Positions 15,596-24,208 of a stretch of DNA of 64,000 bases are shown piece by piece (positions within the stretch are counted from its first letter, which is position 1; the number at the start of each line of letters is the position of its first letter). Source of the stretch: an uncultured Granulosicoccaceae bacterium (GTDB lineage Bacteria; Pseudomonadota; Gammaproteobacteria; Granulosicoccales; Granulosicoccaceae). A model generated the notes under the pieces. That model did no database searches, was not told the origin of the DNA, and was given only the letters and a program-made list of their open reading frames with translations. The DNA lies in contig CALGNZ010000124.1 of the NCBI GenBank assembly GCA_937957915.1, positions 1 to 64,000 of the forward strand, written 5' to 3'. A program made the position numbers and the translations under genes.

Positions 15596-16585
15596 ATGAA
15601 ACCGTATCCCGCTGCATTAAACCTGCTGGTTTGTATACTGCTGGCAATCTGCTATGCGGCTGAAGCGTTTGCTATCGCTAAACAAACAGCTGCCCCGCAG
15701 GCAACATCACCGCCGGCACAGCCAGTCTTGCTGGTGCAAAATGACTGGACCAGTCAGGTTGTGCTGGCACACATTGTTGGCCACATACTGGAAGATGAGG
15801 GCTTTCCGGTTAAGTTTGTTCCGTTCGACTCGCAACTGCAGTTTCAGGCGCTCGCTGATGGCGCTGTGCATTTTCAGATCGCAGCTTGGCAGGGGCCAAT
15901 GTATGAAGCATATGAGCAAGCGCTTGGCATCGGTATGGTGGACGCTGGCACGCATGCAGCCAGCACTCGTGAAGGCTGGTGGATACCGCACTATGTGCTA
16001 AACGAATGCCCCGATGCTGCAAACTGGCAAGGGCTAAATGACTGTGCGCATCTGTTTGCGCCAGACGATGCCGACATGACAGGTCAGTTTACCGGCCCGC
16101 CAGCCGACTGGGGAAAGAACTACGCCCGGCTCATCACCGCCCTGCAAATGAATTTCGCAATTACCAATGTCAACACACCGCAGGAGTTGTGGTCAACACT
16201 ACAAAATGCCTATAAAAATAGAGCGCCAGTCGTTCTGTTTAACTGGACACCCAACTTTACGGACGTCATGTACGATGGACGTTTTGTCGATTTTCCGGAA
16301 CCAACAGATGCCTGCGAAGCAGATGCATCGTGGGGTCCAAACCCCGATGCAACAGGTGATTGTGGTGAGCGTCGCAGCAACTGGTTAAAAAAGGCTGCCT
16401 GGAGCGGACTCGCGCAGATGTATCCGGCAGCATGGAAGATTTTAAAAAGAGTCAACTTCACCAATGAGCAGATCGCAAGCGCGATGAAGATGGTTGATAT
16501 TGACGAAATGCAGCCAGTGGACGCTGCCCGATTGTGGATAGAACAAAATAGCTTCGTTGTACAACAATGGCTGGGCCGGCGCTAA
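15596..16585 (+). CDS. Second TmoX-like periplasmic binding protein (paralogue)
   Basis: A 329-aa exported OpuAC-family protein, signal peptide to about residue 27. It aligns along its length with TmoX in the same window: QNDWTSQVVLAHIVG against HNWSSQIVMAYVIG, VDAGTHAAST against IDAGTHSATT, and VLFNWTPNFTD against VFNWTPNFTD. Aromatic-box positions are kept (Trp51, Trp98), but TmoX Glu88 is replaced by Ala96 (QIAAWQG against SHEVWQS). No permease or ATPase follows it, so it either feeds TmoVW with a different ligand or acts as a sensor. It is divergent from tmoX and 221 bp upstream of tmm. The ligand is unknown; a quaternary or tertiary methylamine is likely. Confidence 0.82.
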   Translation: MKPYPAALNLLVCILLAICYAAEAFAIAKQTAAPQATSPPAQPVLLVQNDWTSQVVLAHIVGHILEDEGFPVKFVPFDSQLQFQALADGAVHFQIAAWQGPMYEAYEQALGIGMVDAGTHAASTREGWWIPHYVLNECPDAANWQGLNDCAHLFAPDDADMTGQFTGPPADWGKNYARLITALQMNFAITNVNTPQELWSTLQNAYKNRAPVVLFNWTPNFTDVMYDGRFVDFPEPTDACEADASWGPNPDATGDCGERRSNWLKKAAWSGLAQMYPAAWKILKRVNFTNEQIASAMKMVDIDEMQPVDAARLWIEQNSFVVQQWLGRR

Positions 16586-16630
16586 CGGATGAGATTGCAG
16601 TGAGCACCTCACCAGCCCCGCCTGGCCCTG

Positions 16631-16690
16631 CTCCCGAGGTGATAGCTCCCGAGGGTGATAGCTCTCGAGGTGATAGCTCTCGAAGCAATA
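16631..16690. repeat. 15-16-bp tandem repeat, three copies plus a partial
   Basis: CTCCCGAGGTGATAG, CTCCCGAGGGTGATAG and CTCTCGAGGTGATAG are consecutive, then a degraded fourth copy starts CTCTCGAAGCAATA. It lies between the second binding protein and tmm, well ahead of the tmm start at 16807. Confidence 0.88.
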
Positions 16691-16806
16691 CCGTCGAATT
16701 ATTGCTGTATTACATGTGATAACGCGTCTGATCGTTTTCAGTCACCGCGTAATCTGAGATACTACAAAACATTGTTGTTCGCTATACATTCAAACGGGGA
16801 AAATTA

Positions 16807-18147
16807 ATGAATAAAAGAGTGGCAATTATTGGTGCCGGGCCATGCGGTACAGCAGCACTCAGGGCCTTCCAGTCTGCGAAACAAAACGGTGAGGATATCC
16901 CCGAAGTGGTCTGTTTTGAAAAACAGGAAGACTGGGGCGGACTCTGGAACTACACCTGGCGCACCGGCCTCGATGAATACGGCGAACCCGTACATGGCTC
17001 AATGTATCGTTACCTCTGGTCTAATGGCCCAAAGGAGTGCCTGGAGTTCGCGGATTATTCCTTTGACGAGCATTTCGGTAAACCCATTGCCAGCTATCCA
17101 CCGCGAGAAGTTTTAGCAGACTACATTAAAGGGCGTGTTGAAAAAGCCGGCGTTCGTGACTGGTGCCGCTTTCGCCACCCGGTCAGACATGTTCAGTACC
17201 ACAAAGACGCCGACAACTTTACCGTCACCGCGCACGACCTCGTTAACGACAAGAGTGTGAAAGAAACCTTTGACTACGTGATCGTCGCCAACGGCCACTT
17301 TTCAACACCTAATGTGCCGTATTTCGATGGACTGGATAAATTCGGTGGCCGCGTACTGCACGCTCACGACTTTCGCGATGCACTGGAGTTTAAAGGCAAA
17401 GATGTAATGGTCGTCGGCTCCAGTTACTCGGCCGAGGATATTGGTTCACAGTGCTGGAAGTATGGAGCAAAGTCGCTCACGGCCTGTTACCGCACTAACC
17501 CGATGGGCTTTCACTGGCCCGACAACTGGGAGACAAAACCGCTTCTCACAAAGGTAGAAGGAAAAACCTGCCACTTTAAAGATGGTACCAGCAAAGAGAT
17601 CGATGCGATAATTCTCTGTACGGGGTACCTGCATCACTTCCCTTTTATGGATGATGACATACGCCTGGTGGGCACCAACAGAATGTGGCTGCCCAACCTG
17701 TACCAGGGCATTGCTTTCGAGCCAAACCCGAAAGTAATGTATCTGGGGATGCACGATCAGTTCTACACTTTCAATATGTTCGACGCACAGGCATGGTGGG
17801 CACGCGACCTGGTGCTTGGCAAAATCAAAATGCCGCCAGCCGCCGAAATAAAAGCGCACGAACAAAAATGGCTGGACCGCGAGGCCAAACTTGAAACAGA
17901 CGAGCAATATATCTGGTTTCAGGGCGATTACGTGCAGGAATTGATCGACCAGACCGATTACCCGAATTTCGATATCGAAGGCGTCAACAAAACCTTCATG
18001 GAATGGGAGCACCACAAGCACGACAACATCATGGAGTTTCGCAACAACGCGTATAAATCGCTGATGACAAAATCACAGTCACCTAAACACCACACGCCGT
18101 GGGCAGAAGCGATGGACGATTCGATGGAGGTTTATCTCAAGAACTAG
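16807..18147 (+). CDS. tmm: Trimethylamine monooxygenase
   Basis: A 446-aa bacterial flavin-containing monooxygenase, the usual Tmm length. The FAD-binding motif GAGPCG is at 9-14, the FMO signature F-x-G-x3-H-x3-F at 179-189 ([11 protein letters not shown]), the NADPH-binding GSSYSAE at 204-210 with Tyr207 at the position described as catalytic in Tmm, and the [10 protein letters not shown] motif near the C-terminal third. A GGGGAAAATTA ribosome-binding sequence precedes the ATG. The enzyme oxidises trimethylamine to TMAO in the cytoplasm using NADPH and O2, supplying the Tdm substrate; it also oxidises dimethylsulfide in some strains. No terminator is obvious downstream. Confidence 0.93.
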   Translation: MNKRVAIIGAGPCGTAALRAFQSAKQNGEDIPEVVCFEKQEDWGGLWNYTWRTGLDEYGEPVHGSMYRYLWSNGPKECLEFADYSFDEHFGKPIASYPPREVLADYIKGRVEKAGVRDWCRFRHPVRHVQYHKDADNFTVTAHDLVNDKSVKETFDYVIVANGHFSTPNVPYFDGLDKFGGRVLHAHDFRDALEFKGKDVMVVGSSYSAEDIGSQCWKYGAKSLTACYRTNPMGFHWPDNWETKPLLTKVEGKTCHFKDGTSKEIDAIILCTGYLHHFPFMDDDIRLVGTNRMWLPNLYQGIAFEPNPKVMYLGMHDQFYTFNMFDAQAWWARDLVLGKIKMPPAAEIKAHEQKWLDREAKLETDEQYIWFQGDYVQELIDQTDYPNFDIEGVNKTFMEWEHHKHDNIMEFRNNAYKSLMTKSQSPKHHTPWAEAMDDSMEVYLKN

Positions 18148-18537
18148 CGAGCAGCAATGCCCCATTAACTGATTAGTCAACCAGATATCGATCTGAGGGC
18201 TTCTCGGCGAACCGACGCAGATGAACCGACGCAGATGGGTGCGCTGATTTTTTTCGGGCGGTGATTCTACCGCCCGCCTCGCCCTGGCAATCTGCGCCTG
18301 GGATTGGCTGCCTGCAGATAAGTGCCCGCCTTCTCCGGGCAGAATTCAGCCAACAAAAGTGGCATTTTTGCTACAAACCTTCAACACGGGTGGTCATAAT
18401 CACACAAGTTTGTGGAAGTTCACCTTTTCAGCCTACCAACTCGCTCGATATCTATTACAATCAATTTTCTTCTGCGTGTCAGCGTCTGTTCATGTTGACA
18501 CTGTAAACTTTTTGTAAAACAAGCATTTGGGGTTTGT
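18148..18537. other. Gap between tmm and the kinase gene
   Basis: A 390-bp gap without a supported gene. It holds a perfect 14-bp tandem duplication (18209-18236) and a perfect hairpin CGGGCGGT / ACCGCCCG (18255-18276, 6-nt loop) preceded, not followed, by a T-run on the plus strand, so it is not a standard terminator for tmm. Confidence 0.6.
18209..18236. repeat. 14-bp perfect tandem duplication
   Basis: GAACCGACGCAGAT occurs twice in direct succession downstream of tmm. Confidence 0.92.
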
Positions 18538-21500
18538 GTGAGCAGCTACCAGGATACTCTACAACACGGTGCCACCATTGGCTGCTACCAGATCGAAGAG
18601 GTACTGGGCCGTGGCGGCTTTGCGGTTACCTATCTCGCGATAGATCGTAACCTCGACGTTTACGTTGCCATCAAGGAGTTCCTGCCCAGGGAAATCATCA
18701 CCCGCCATGAGTCGGGAACGGTCAACCCGCGGGATCCGGAATTCGCCGAAGACTACCAGACAGGACTCGAAAGCTTTGCCCGGGAAGCAAAGACCCTGGC
18801 GCTTTTTAAGCACCCTAACATTGTGCGTGTGCACCAGGTGTTGCATGAAAACAACACCGCCTACATGGTTATGGACTACGAGCATGGCCAGGAACTGGCC
18901 GAAGTGCTCGAAAATCAGAAAAGTCTTTCCGAGCAGGAACTTCGACCAATCATGCTGCCGGTTCTGAATGCGGTTGCAGAAATCCACCAGCAAGGCTACG
19001 TTCATCGCGATATCAAGCCATCGAACATTTACCTGCGAGACAACGGTGCTCCGGTTCTGCTGGATTTTGGCGCAGCGCGATATACAATGAGCGAAACAAC
19101 CCAGCACCTGACCGCAGTCGTCACTGTCGGCTACACGCCGATTGAACAATACAATGTGTCCGATGCCGATCAGGGCCCCTGGACCGATATCTACGCGTTG
19201 TCGGCCGTGCTATACGAAGCTGTCACCGGCGCCATGCCGGTGGACTCGGTGACACGCGCATCGACCACCCTGACCAACGCCGCTGACCCACTGGTATCGG
19301 TACGTGACAAGTCATTGCACCCCTGCTCGGAGCACTTCTACGACGCTATCGACTGGGGCTTGAGAATGGACGCACTGGAACGGCCACGCAGTGTGGCCCA
19401 GTGGCTACAGGCGCTCGACGGCAACATGATGGAAGCATCCACAGAACAGGCCCAGCCTGCGGCAAGACAAAACCGCCCCGCCAGACCTTCAAAGCTTCGC
19501 ACTCGGGCCAAATCACTCGCCGCCACTGAGGCTGACTCGCATCACCGCACCAGCGTTGAATTGGCCATGCAGGATTTCGATATCGACCACTACCCGGCGT
19601 CGCGCATAGAGCCAAGTTTTAGTGCGTCAATTGACGAAATTGATCTGGGTGATTCAGAGCAGATTCTTGAACAAAGCTATGGCGACCCCGTGCGCGTGTC
19701 CAGGCCTGCGTCTCAACCTGCGCCCCTACATGAGCAGGTGTTGCCACCGGAAACGACATCCGCTGACACCTATTCCAGGCCAGACGCCACGATACCAGTG
19801 CCACCGCACCCGGCACCCGCTGAACCACCAACTCTGTTGCAAACCCGTCTAGAGCCTGACGGCGGCTCAGGCATTAGTTCTCGTGCTGCTGCGGGCATGG
19901 TGAACGCCGACACACTTGCCGCGCCGGCAAGCACCGCAGTTGCCAGCACCAGTGATATGCCCGCAGGCAAGAGCCACACTCAGGAGATTCGAGATGTGGT
20001 GCGCCGAGACATCATGAAGCGCGATATCGAAAGCACGCCTTCTGGAGAAACCGATACAAGACTGCTGGAAACACCGCACAACGACAACTCACCTCACACC
20101 GAAATTCCACGCAGACCAGGGCGAATCCTGACACGCAGTGCAGCCGAGCAAACTCACCAGAGCGACACAGAGCGAGAGCTCGAGGTGCGGCCACGAGCCG
20201 ATACAATGCAGTTCGATGAGTCAGACTGGGACTACGAACCACCGCACAGCCCGTCAAAATGGAAATGGCTGATACCAGCCACCGGCCTTGCCGCAGTGTT
20301 TGCCGCATCATTGCTGTACGTGAATCGCCCGGATCTTTTTCAATTCAACCGATTAAGCCTGCCGGAACTCACAGTTGACGCAGCACTTGAACAGGCACAG
20401 GACAAAGTCGACAGTGGCCAGTATATTTTCCCTGCCGGAGAATCCGCGCTGGACTACTACCAACTGGTACTCGGCAGCGAACCAAATAATGCAGAGGCGC
20501 TGGCGGGCGTTGAGCTTATCGAAAATCAGGTCAGGGAAGACATCGTCCAAAGCGTCGAAGACAACAGCCTGTCAGAGGCGAACCGCTTGCTGTCCAGAGC
20601 AAATAAAGCCGGACTGCGAGTTGATAATATTCCCGCAGCCGGCGTTGCAGCCGCTGCAGATCGGGGCAACGACACAGCCACTGATGGCGTTACTGCCATC
20701 GACCAGAACCTGTCACCCTATCTGAAACGACAAATAGCCGAAATAGAGCAGCAAATTGAAAGCGGCGATGCCAACGCTGCCGAAGCTCTGTTTGCAGAAA
20801 CCGATAAGTACCTGCCTGACACGAGTCTATCATCCAGCTTACAGCAACGCATTCAGGCGCTGCGGGATGAGCAGGTTCAGTCAACAAGCGGCAGCCTGGC
20901 TCAAAATACTGCCCAAAACACTGCTCAAAACACCGCTCAAAACACTGCCCAGAACACGGCAACTGAAGACACGAGCACCAGCAATGGCGAGCAACGGTCT
21001 GTTGCAGTGCTGTCGGCTACGGCAAGCGTTAACGACTCTGCCGCAGATACCGAATCAGTTAACACTGGCATCGTTCCACCAATCACAAACAGCATTAGTG
21101 ATGATGCAAACAGGCCTTACCCGAACACAGAGATACCTGCTCGCGCCGCAATCACTGAAGACCCGGTAACGCCACCTGTCCCAGAAACAGCCGACACGGA
21201 TGCAAGCGTGGATGATGCGCCCGCCGATGCCATTACTGCCGCTGCCACAAGCTCGGCAAACACCGGTACGACAAACTCCACCAGGGCCGCAACGCCGACA
21301 GCCCCGGTTTCTGCGCCACGAAAAAGCTACATTGACGGTCGCGGAGAAAGTGCCCGCCACCTTAACCGTTTGCGCACGGCGATCGAGGCCAAGAACATCG
21401 ACCGCGTGCTGCAGATTAGCGACAACCTGCCTAGAGAACGCGTCGATTTTCTAAATCAGATGTTCCGCCGCTACGATCGACTGGATGTTGTTATTGATCG

Positions 21501-21654
21501 TATACGCGATCAGTCCGGCAAACTGACAGCCAATCTAAACGTGTCAATGTTTAATCAACGCAACGACGGCAGCTATTACTCAGCTGGCCGCTGGAATGGC
21601 GTGACGGTGAGCTCTGAAAAAGCAGACGATCAGTGGCAAAAAATAGAGTGGTAG
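18538..21654 (+). CDS. Membrane-anchored serine/threonine protein kinase
   Basis: A 1038-aa protein with a GTG start (GGGG 4 nt upstream). The kinase domain is residues about 15-290: glycine loop GRGGFAVTY (24-32), Lys46 in VAIKEF, catalytic HRDIKPSN (156-163) and DFGAAR (176-181). A low-complexity cytoplasmic linker (about 300-570) is followed by one membrane helix (about 577-597) and a periplasmic part with a TPR-like unit (ALDYYQLVLGSEPNNAEALA). Five AQNT repeats encoded by 12-bp units occupy residues 788-807. The C-terminus (residues 940-1038) looks like an extra ordered domain. All catalytic residues are present, so it should be active; its substrate is unknown and no phosphatase or FHA gene is adjacent. 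Confidence 0.9.
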   Translation: MSSYQDTLQHGATIGCYQIEEVLGRGGFAVTYLAIDRNLDVYVAIKEFLPREIITRHESGTVNPRDPEFAEDYQTGLESFAREAKTLALFKHPNIVRVHQVLHENNTAYMVMDYEHGQELAEVLENQKSLSEQELRPIMLPVLNAVAEIHQQGYVHRDIKPSNIYLRDNGAPVLLDFGAARYTMSETTQHLTAVVTVGYTPIEQYNVSDADQGPWTDIYALSAVLYEAVTGAMPVDSVTRASTTLTNAADPLVSVRDKSLHPCSEHFYDAIDWGLRMDALERPRSVAQWLQALDGNMMEASTEQAQPAARQNRPARPSKLRTRAKSLAATEADSHHRTSVELAMQDFDIDHYPASRIEPSFSASIDEIDLGDSEQILEQSYGDPVRVSRPASQPAPLHEQVLPPETTSADTYSRPDATIPVPPHPAPAEPPTLLQTRLEPDGGSGISSRAAAGMVNADTLAAPASTAVASTSDMPAGKSHTQEIRDVVRRDIMKRDIESTPSGETDTRLLETPHNDNSPHTEIPRRPGRILTRSAAEQTHQSDTERELEVRPRADTMQFDESDWDYEPPHSPSKWKWLIPATGLAAVFAASLLYVNRPDLFQFNRLSLPELTVDAALEQAQDKVDSGQYIFPAGESALDYYQLVLGSEPNNAEALAGVELIENQVREDIVQSVEDNSLSEANRLLSRANKAGLRVDNIPAAGVAAAADRGNDTATDGVTAIDQNLSPYLKRQIAEIEQQIESGDANAAEALFAETDKYLPDTSLSSSLQQRIQALRDEQVQSTSGSLAQNTAQNTAQNTAQNTAQNTATEDTSTSNGEQRSVAVLSATASVNDSAADTESVNTGIVPPITNSISDDANRPYPNTEIPARAAITEDPVTPPVPETADTDASVDDAPADAITAAATSSANTGTTNSTRAATPTAPVSAPRKSYIDGRGESARHLNRLRTAIEAKNIDRVLQISDNLPRERVDFLNQMFRRYDRLDVVIDRIRDQSGKLTANLNVSMFNQRNDGSYYSAGRWNGVTVSSEKADDQWQKIEW
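20899..20958 (+). repeat. 12-bp coding tandem repeat (AQNT x5)
   Basis: Five in-frame 12-bp units of the form GCYCARAAYACN encode Ala-Gln-Asn-Thr five times inside the periplasmic part of the kinase. The units differ only at third-codon positions. Because 12 is divisible by three, copy-number change would keep the frame. Confidence 0.95.
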
Positions 21655-21680
21655 CCACGGAAAAACAGATACTCTGCCTG

Positions 21681-21740
21681 GCCTGATAATCAGGCTGCCA
21701 GCGATATCGCGCCTGACGTCGCTGCGAGAAGCAGCGACGT
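21681..21740. other. Two hairpins downstream of the kinase gene
   Basis: GCCTGA-TAA-TCAGGC (21681-21695) and a perfect 10-bp stem ACGTCGCTGC / GCAGCGACGT with GAGAA loop (21716-21740). No T-run follows either, so intrinsic termination is uncertain. They end 35 bp before the CoA-transferase start. Confidence 0.6.
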
Positions 21741-21775
21741 AGATACGCTGGCCAAAAACAAGGACACCAACAGCA

Positions 21776-23173
21776 ATGGAATCTACTTCCACACCTGCCT
21801 CGCAAGCGCTGGCAGAAATCTGGAACGCGGTCGAATTACCCACAACCCCTCTAGCGCAGCTGGACCTGACAGGTCCGATTCAGCCGATGCCATCGTCGTT
21901 CCGGATTGGTCCGGCGGCCCAGGCTTCTATCGCAGCTGCAGCCGCTGCTGCATTGCTGATCTATAAAGCCAGAAGTGGCACAACGCAAACAGCAACCGTC
22001 GACAGCATCAAGAGTGCGCTTGAGTGCACGGCGGTATTTAAAATGGATGGCGTTACTCCGGATCAATGGGCGCCATTGTCAGGCTTGTATCGAAGCGCTG
22101 ATGGCTACATCCGCATCCATGCTAATTTCGAACATCACAGAGATGCCGCACTTGCCAGCCTGAATCTGCCTATGGGCAATGGCACCACCCGTGATCAGGT
22201 TATCGAACGGGTGCTGCAGTTCAACGGTGCTGAACTTGACGCCGATATAACAGACGCCGGCGGTGTGTCTGCGATATTACGTTCATTCGAGCAGTGGGAT
22301 AACCACCCGCAAGCGCAGGCACTGGCGTCACTTCCGTTAATAGAGATTACAAAAACTGGTGAGGCCGACCCGATTCCGCTACCGCCGATGGATAGATATA
22401 CAGCACCGCTGCATGGCGTTCGCATTCTTGATATGACAAGAATACTTGCCGGTCCCGTTTGCGGCCGTACGCTGGCGGCATACGGCGCCGACGTCATGCT
22501 CATCAACTCTCCACAGCTGCCAAATATCGATTCGATCATGGATACAAGCCGAGGCAAGCTATCGGCACTCATCGATTTGCAAACCGCAGAAGGCAGCACA
22601 GCCATCCACAGCCTGCTCAAAGACGCGCGCGTGCTGGTGCAGGGCTACCGACCGGGGGCACTGGCCCACTACGGATTGTCGGCTGAGGCACTGGCTGAAA
22701 AATATCCGGGAATCATCACTACCAGCCTCAGCGCCTATGGCCGCAGCGGACCCTGGCGTGAACGTCGTGGATTTGATTCACTGGTGCAAACCGCCACTGG
22801 ATTTAACGTTGCCGAAGCAAAGGCTTTCAACGAGCAGACGCCAAAAGCGCTGCCAGTGCAGATACTCGACTACGCAACAGGTTTTCTGATGGCCTTTGCC
22901 ACACAGGCAGCACTGTATAAACAGTCAATAGAAGGCGGCAGCTGGCATGCGCAGTTATCGCTGGCTAAAACCGGATCGTGGCTGCGCTCCATGGGGCAAT
23001 CTGCTGATGCCCTGGGTGTTCAAAGACCAGACACTGAGGCGCACTTGCAAACTTTCCCCTCAGCTTATGGTCAGCTCGAGGCGATTGCCCATGCCGCAGA
23101 ATTTTCAAACACGCCCGTGCACTGGAAGGTGCCGTCTTCGCCTCCGGGCACACACCTTCCACAATGGCCTTAA
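21776..23173 (+). CDS. Family III CoA-transferase (CaiB/BaiF type)
   Basis: A 465-aa protein. The C-terminal two thirds show the CaiB signature HGVRILDMTRILAGPVCGRTLAAYGADV (about 212-239), GYRPGALAHYGLSAEAL, SAYGRSGPW and the RRGFDSLVQTATGF segment. The presumed catalytic Asp is Asp365 in PVQILDYATGF. Residues 1-190 look like a second, reduced CoA-transferase half. These enzymes move CoA between short-chain or carnitine-like acids. It is convergent with the LysR gene (32 bp apart) and close to the Rieske gene, which suggests a joint pathway, but the acyl substrate cannot be read from sequence. Confidence 0.82.
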   Translation: MESTSTPASQALAEIWNAVELPTTPLAQLDLTGPIQPMPSSFRIGPAAQASIAAAAAAALLIYKARSGTTQTATVDSIKSALECTAVFKMDGVTPDQWAPLSGLYRSADGYIRIHANFEHHRDAALASLNLPMGNGTTRDQVIERVLQFNGAELDADITDAGGVSAILRSFEQWDNHPQAQALASLPLIEITKTGEADPIPLPPMDRYTAPLHGVRILDMTRILAGPVCGRTLAAYGADVMLINSPQLPNIDSIMDTSRGKLSALIDLQTAEGSTAIHSLLKDARVLVQGYRPGALAHYGLSAEALAEKYPGIITTSLSAYGRSGPWRERRGFDSLVQTATGFNVAEAKAFNEQTPKALPVQILDYATGFLMAFATQAALYKQSIEGGSWHAQLSLAKTGSWLRSMGQSADALGVQRPDTEAHLQTFPSAYGQLEAIAHAAEFSNTPVHWKVPSSPPGTHLPQWP

Positions 23174-23205
23174 GCGCCAAACCTCCTCGCTGCTGCCGCG
23201 CCTGT

Positions 23206-24111
23206 TTACTGTGAATGCTGAGCGATTGCCCAGCGTAAAAATTGTTTGGCCGCGTACGACTGCTCAGATCGTTCAGGCCAGACAAGATAGTACCCGTACT
23301 GAGTTTCGACACAGGCGTCCAGCGCTTTGACCAGCGAGCCTTTTTGCATATCGGCATCGACCAGATAGCGCCAGCCAAGGGCAATACCCTGCCCGTTCTT
23401 TGCCGCCTCAATCAGCAACGGGTAACTGTTTATTTGCAGCGCGGCATGACCCGCTGGCAAGTGGGTGTCATTTCTGCTGAGCCAGGTTTGCCAGTTTATC
23501 CAGTTCCAGTGCTCATCTTCGAGTTCAAGCAACTGTCCATTTAACAGGTCCGTAGCACTGCCAATTAAGGGCATGGATTGCAGATATTCCGGGCTGCAAA
23601 CCGCAAAAACTTCTTCCGCAAACAACCGATGGGTGTGGTAGCCGGGCCAGTGACCATCGCCGTGAATGATCGCCATTTGAATCTCGTCGCCAAGACAGTC
23701 ACTTTCGTCATCTGACGCCAGCAGTCGCAGCCTGACCGAGACGTGTTCCTGCTGAAATTCGGGCAGACGCGGCATCAGCCACATCGCCGCTATCGATTGA
23801 TCAGCCGCGATAGTCAGGCGCTCACTCCGAGCAGGCTTGCGCAGATCGGTGGTTGCAGCAGCCAAATGACGCAACGCACTGGAAACCGTGTGCTGATAAC
23901 TGCGACCCGCGCTCGACAACCTGACTGCGCGGTGCGAGCGGATGAAGAGCGCAGTGCCCAGATTCTGCTCGAGGTTTCGAATTTGCTGACTGACTGCCGC
24001 TTGCGACAGATCAAGCTCATCGGCGGCACGGGTAAAGCTCAAATGCCTTGCAGCCGCCTCAAAGGCAATCAACGGCTCAAGCGGCGGCAACCCTTTTTTC
24101 AACTTTTGCAT
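23206..24111 (-). CDS. LysR-family transcriptional regulator
   Basis: A 301-aa regulator of the GcvA-like LysR branch. The winged helix-turn-helix lies at about residues 10-68 (FEAAARHLSFTRAADELDLS, QAAVSQQIRNLEQ, LFIRSHRAVRLSSAG) and the substrate-binding domain at about 95-290 (MWLMPRLPEFQQEHVSVRLR, MAIIHGDGHWPGYHTHRLF). It is divergent from the Rieske oxygenase across only 40-97 bp, the usual layout for a LysR protein controlling its neighbour, and convergent with the CoA-transferase. Confidence 0.9.
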   Translation of the reverse strand: MQKLKKGLPPLEPLIAFEAAARHLSFTRAADELDLSQAAVSQQIRNLEQNLGTALFIRSHRAVRLSSAGRSYQHTVSSALRHLAAATTDLRKPARSERLTIAADQSIAAMWLMPRLPEFQQEHVSVRLRLLASDDESDCLGDEIQMAIIHGDGHWPGYHTHRLFAEEVFAVCSPEYLQSMPLIGSATDLLNGQLLELEDEHWNWINWQTWLSRNDTHLPAGHAALQINSYPLLIEAAKNGQGIALGWRYLVDADMQKGSLVKALDACVETQYGYYLVWPERSEQSYAAKQFLRWAIAQHSQ

Positions 24112-24208
24112 AAGTACTGCTTATCTATTTCGACCAGTGATTATTGATTGAATGTGCTTTCACATCAACGTAGCGTATGCCCAACCTGGAAACAAAGCTG
24201 AAGACTCA

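Noticed and set aside
18255-18276. Perfect hairpin after tmm as a terminator
   Set aside because: The T-run precedes the stem on the plus strand and there is none after it, so it does not meet the intrinsic-terminator pattern for tmm.
24152-24208. Upstream ATG for the Rieske gene
   Set aside because: It would add 19 residues not present in CntA/YeaW, whose N-terminus aligns with the ATG at 24209.
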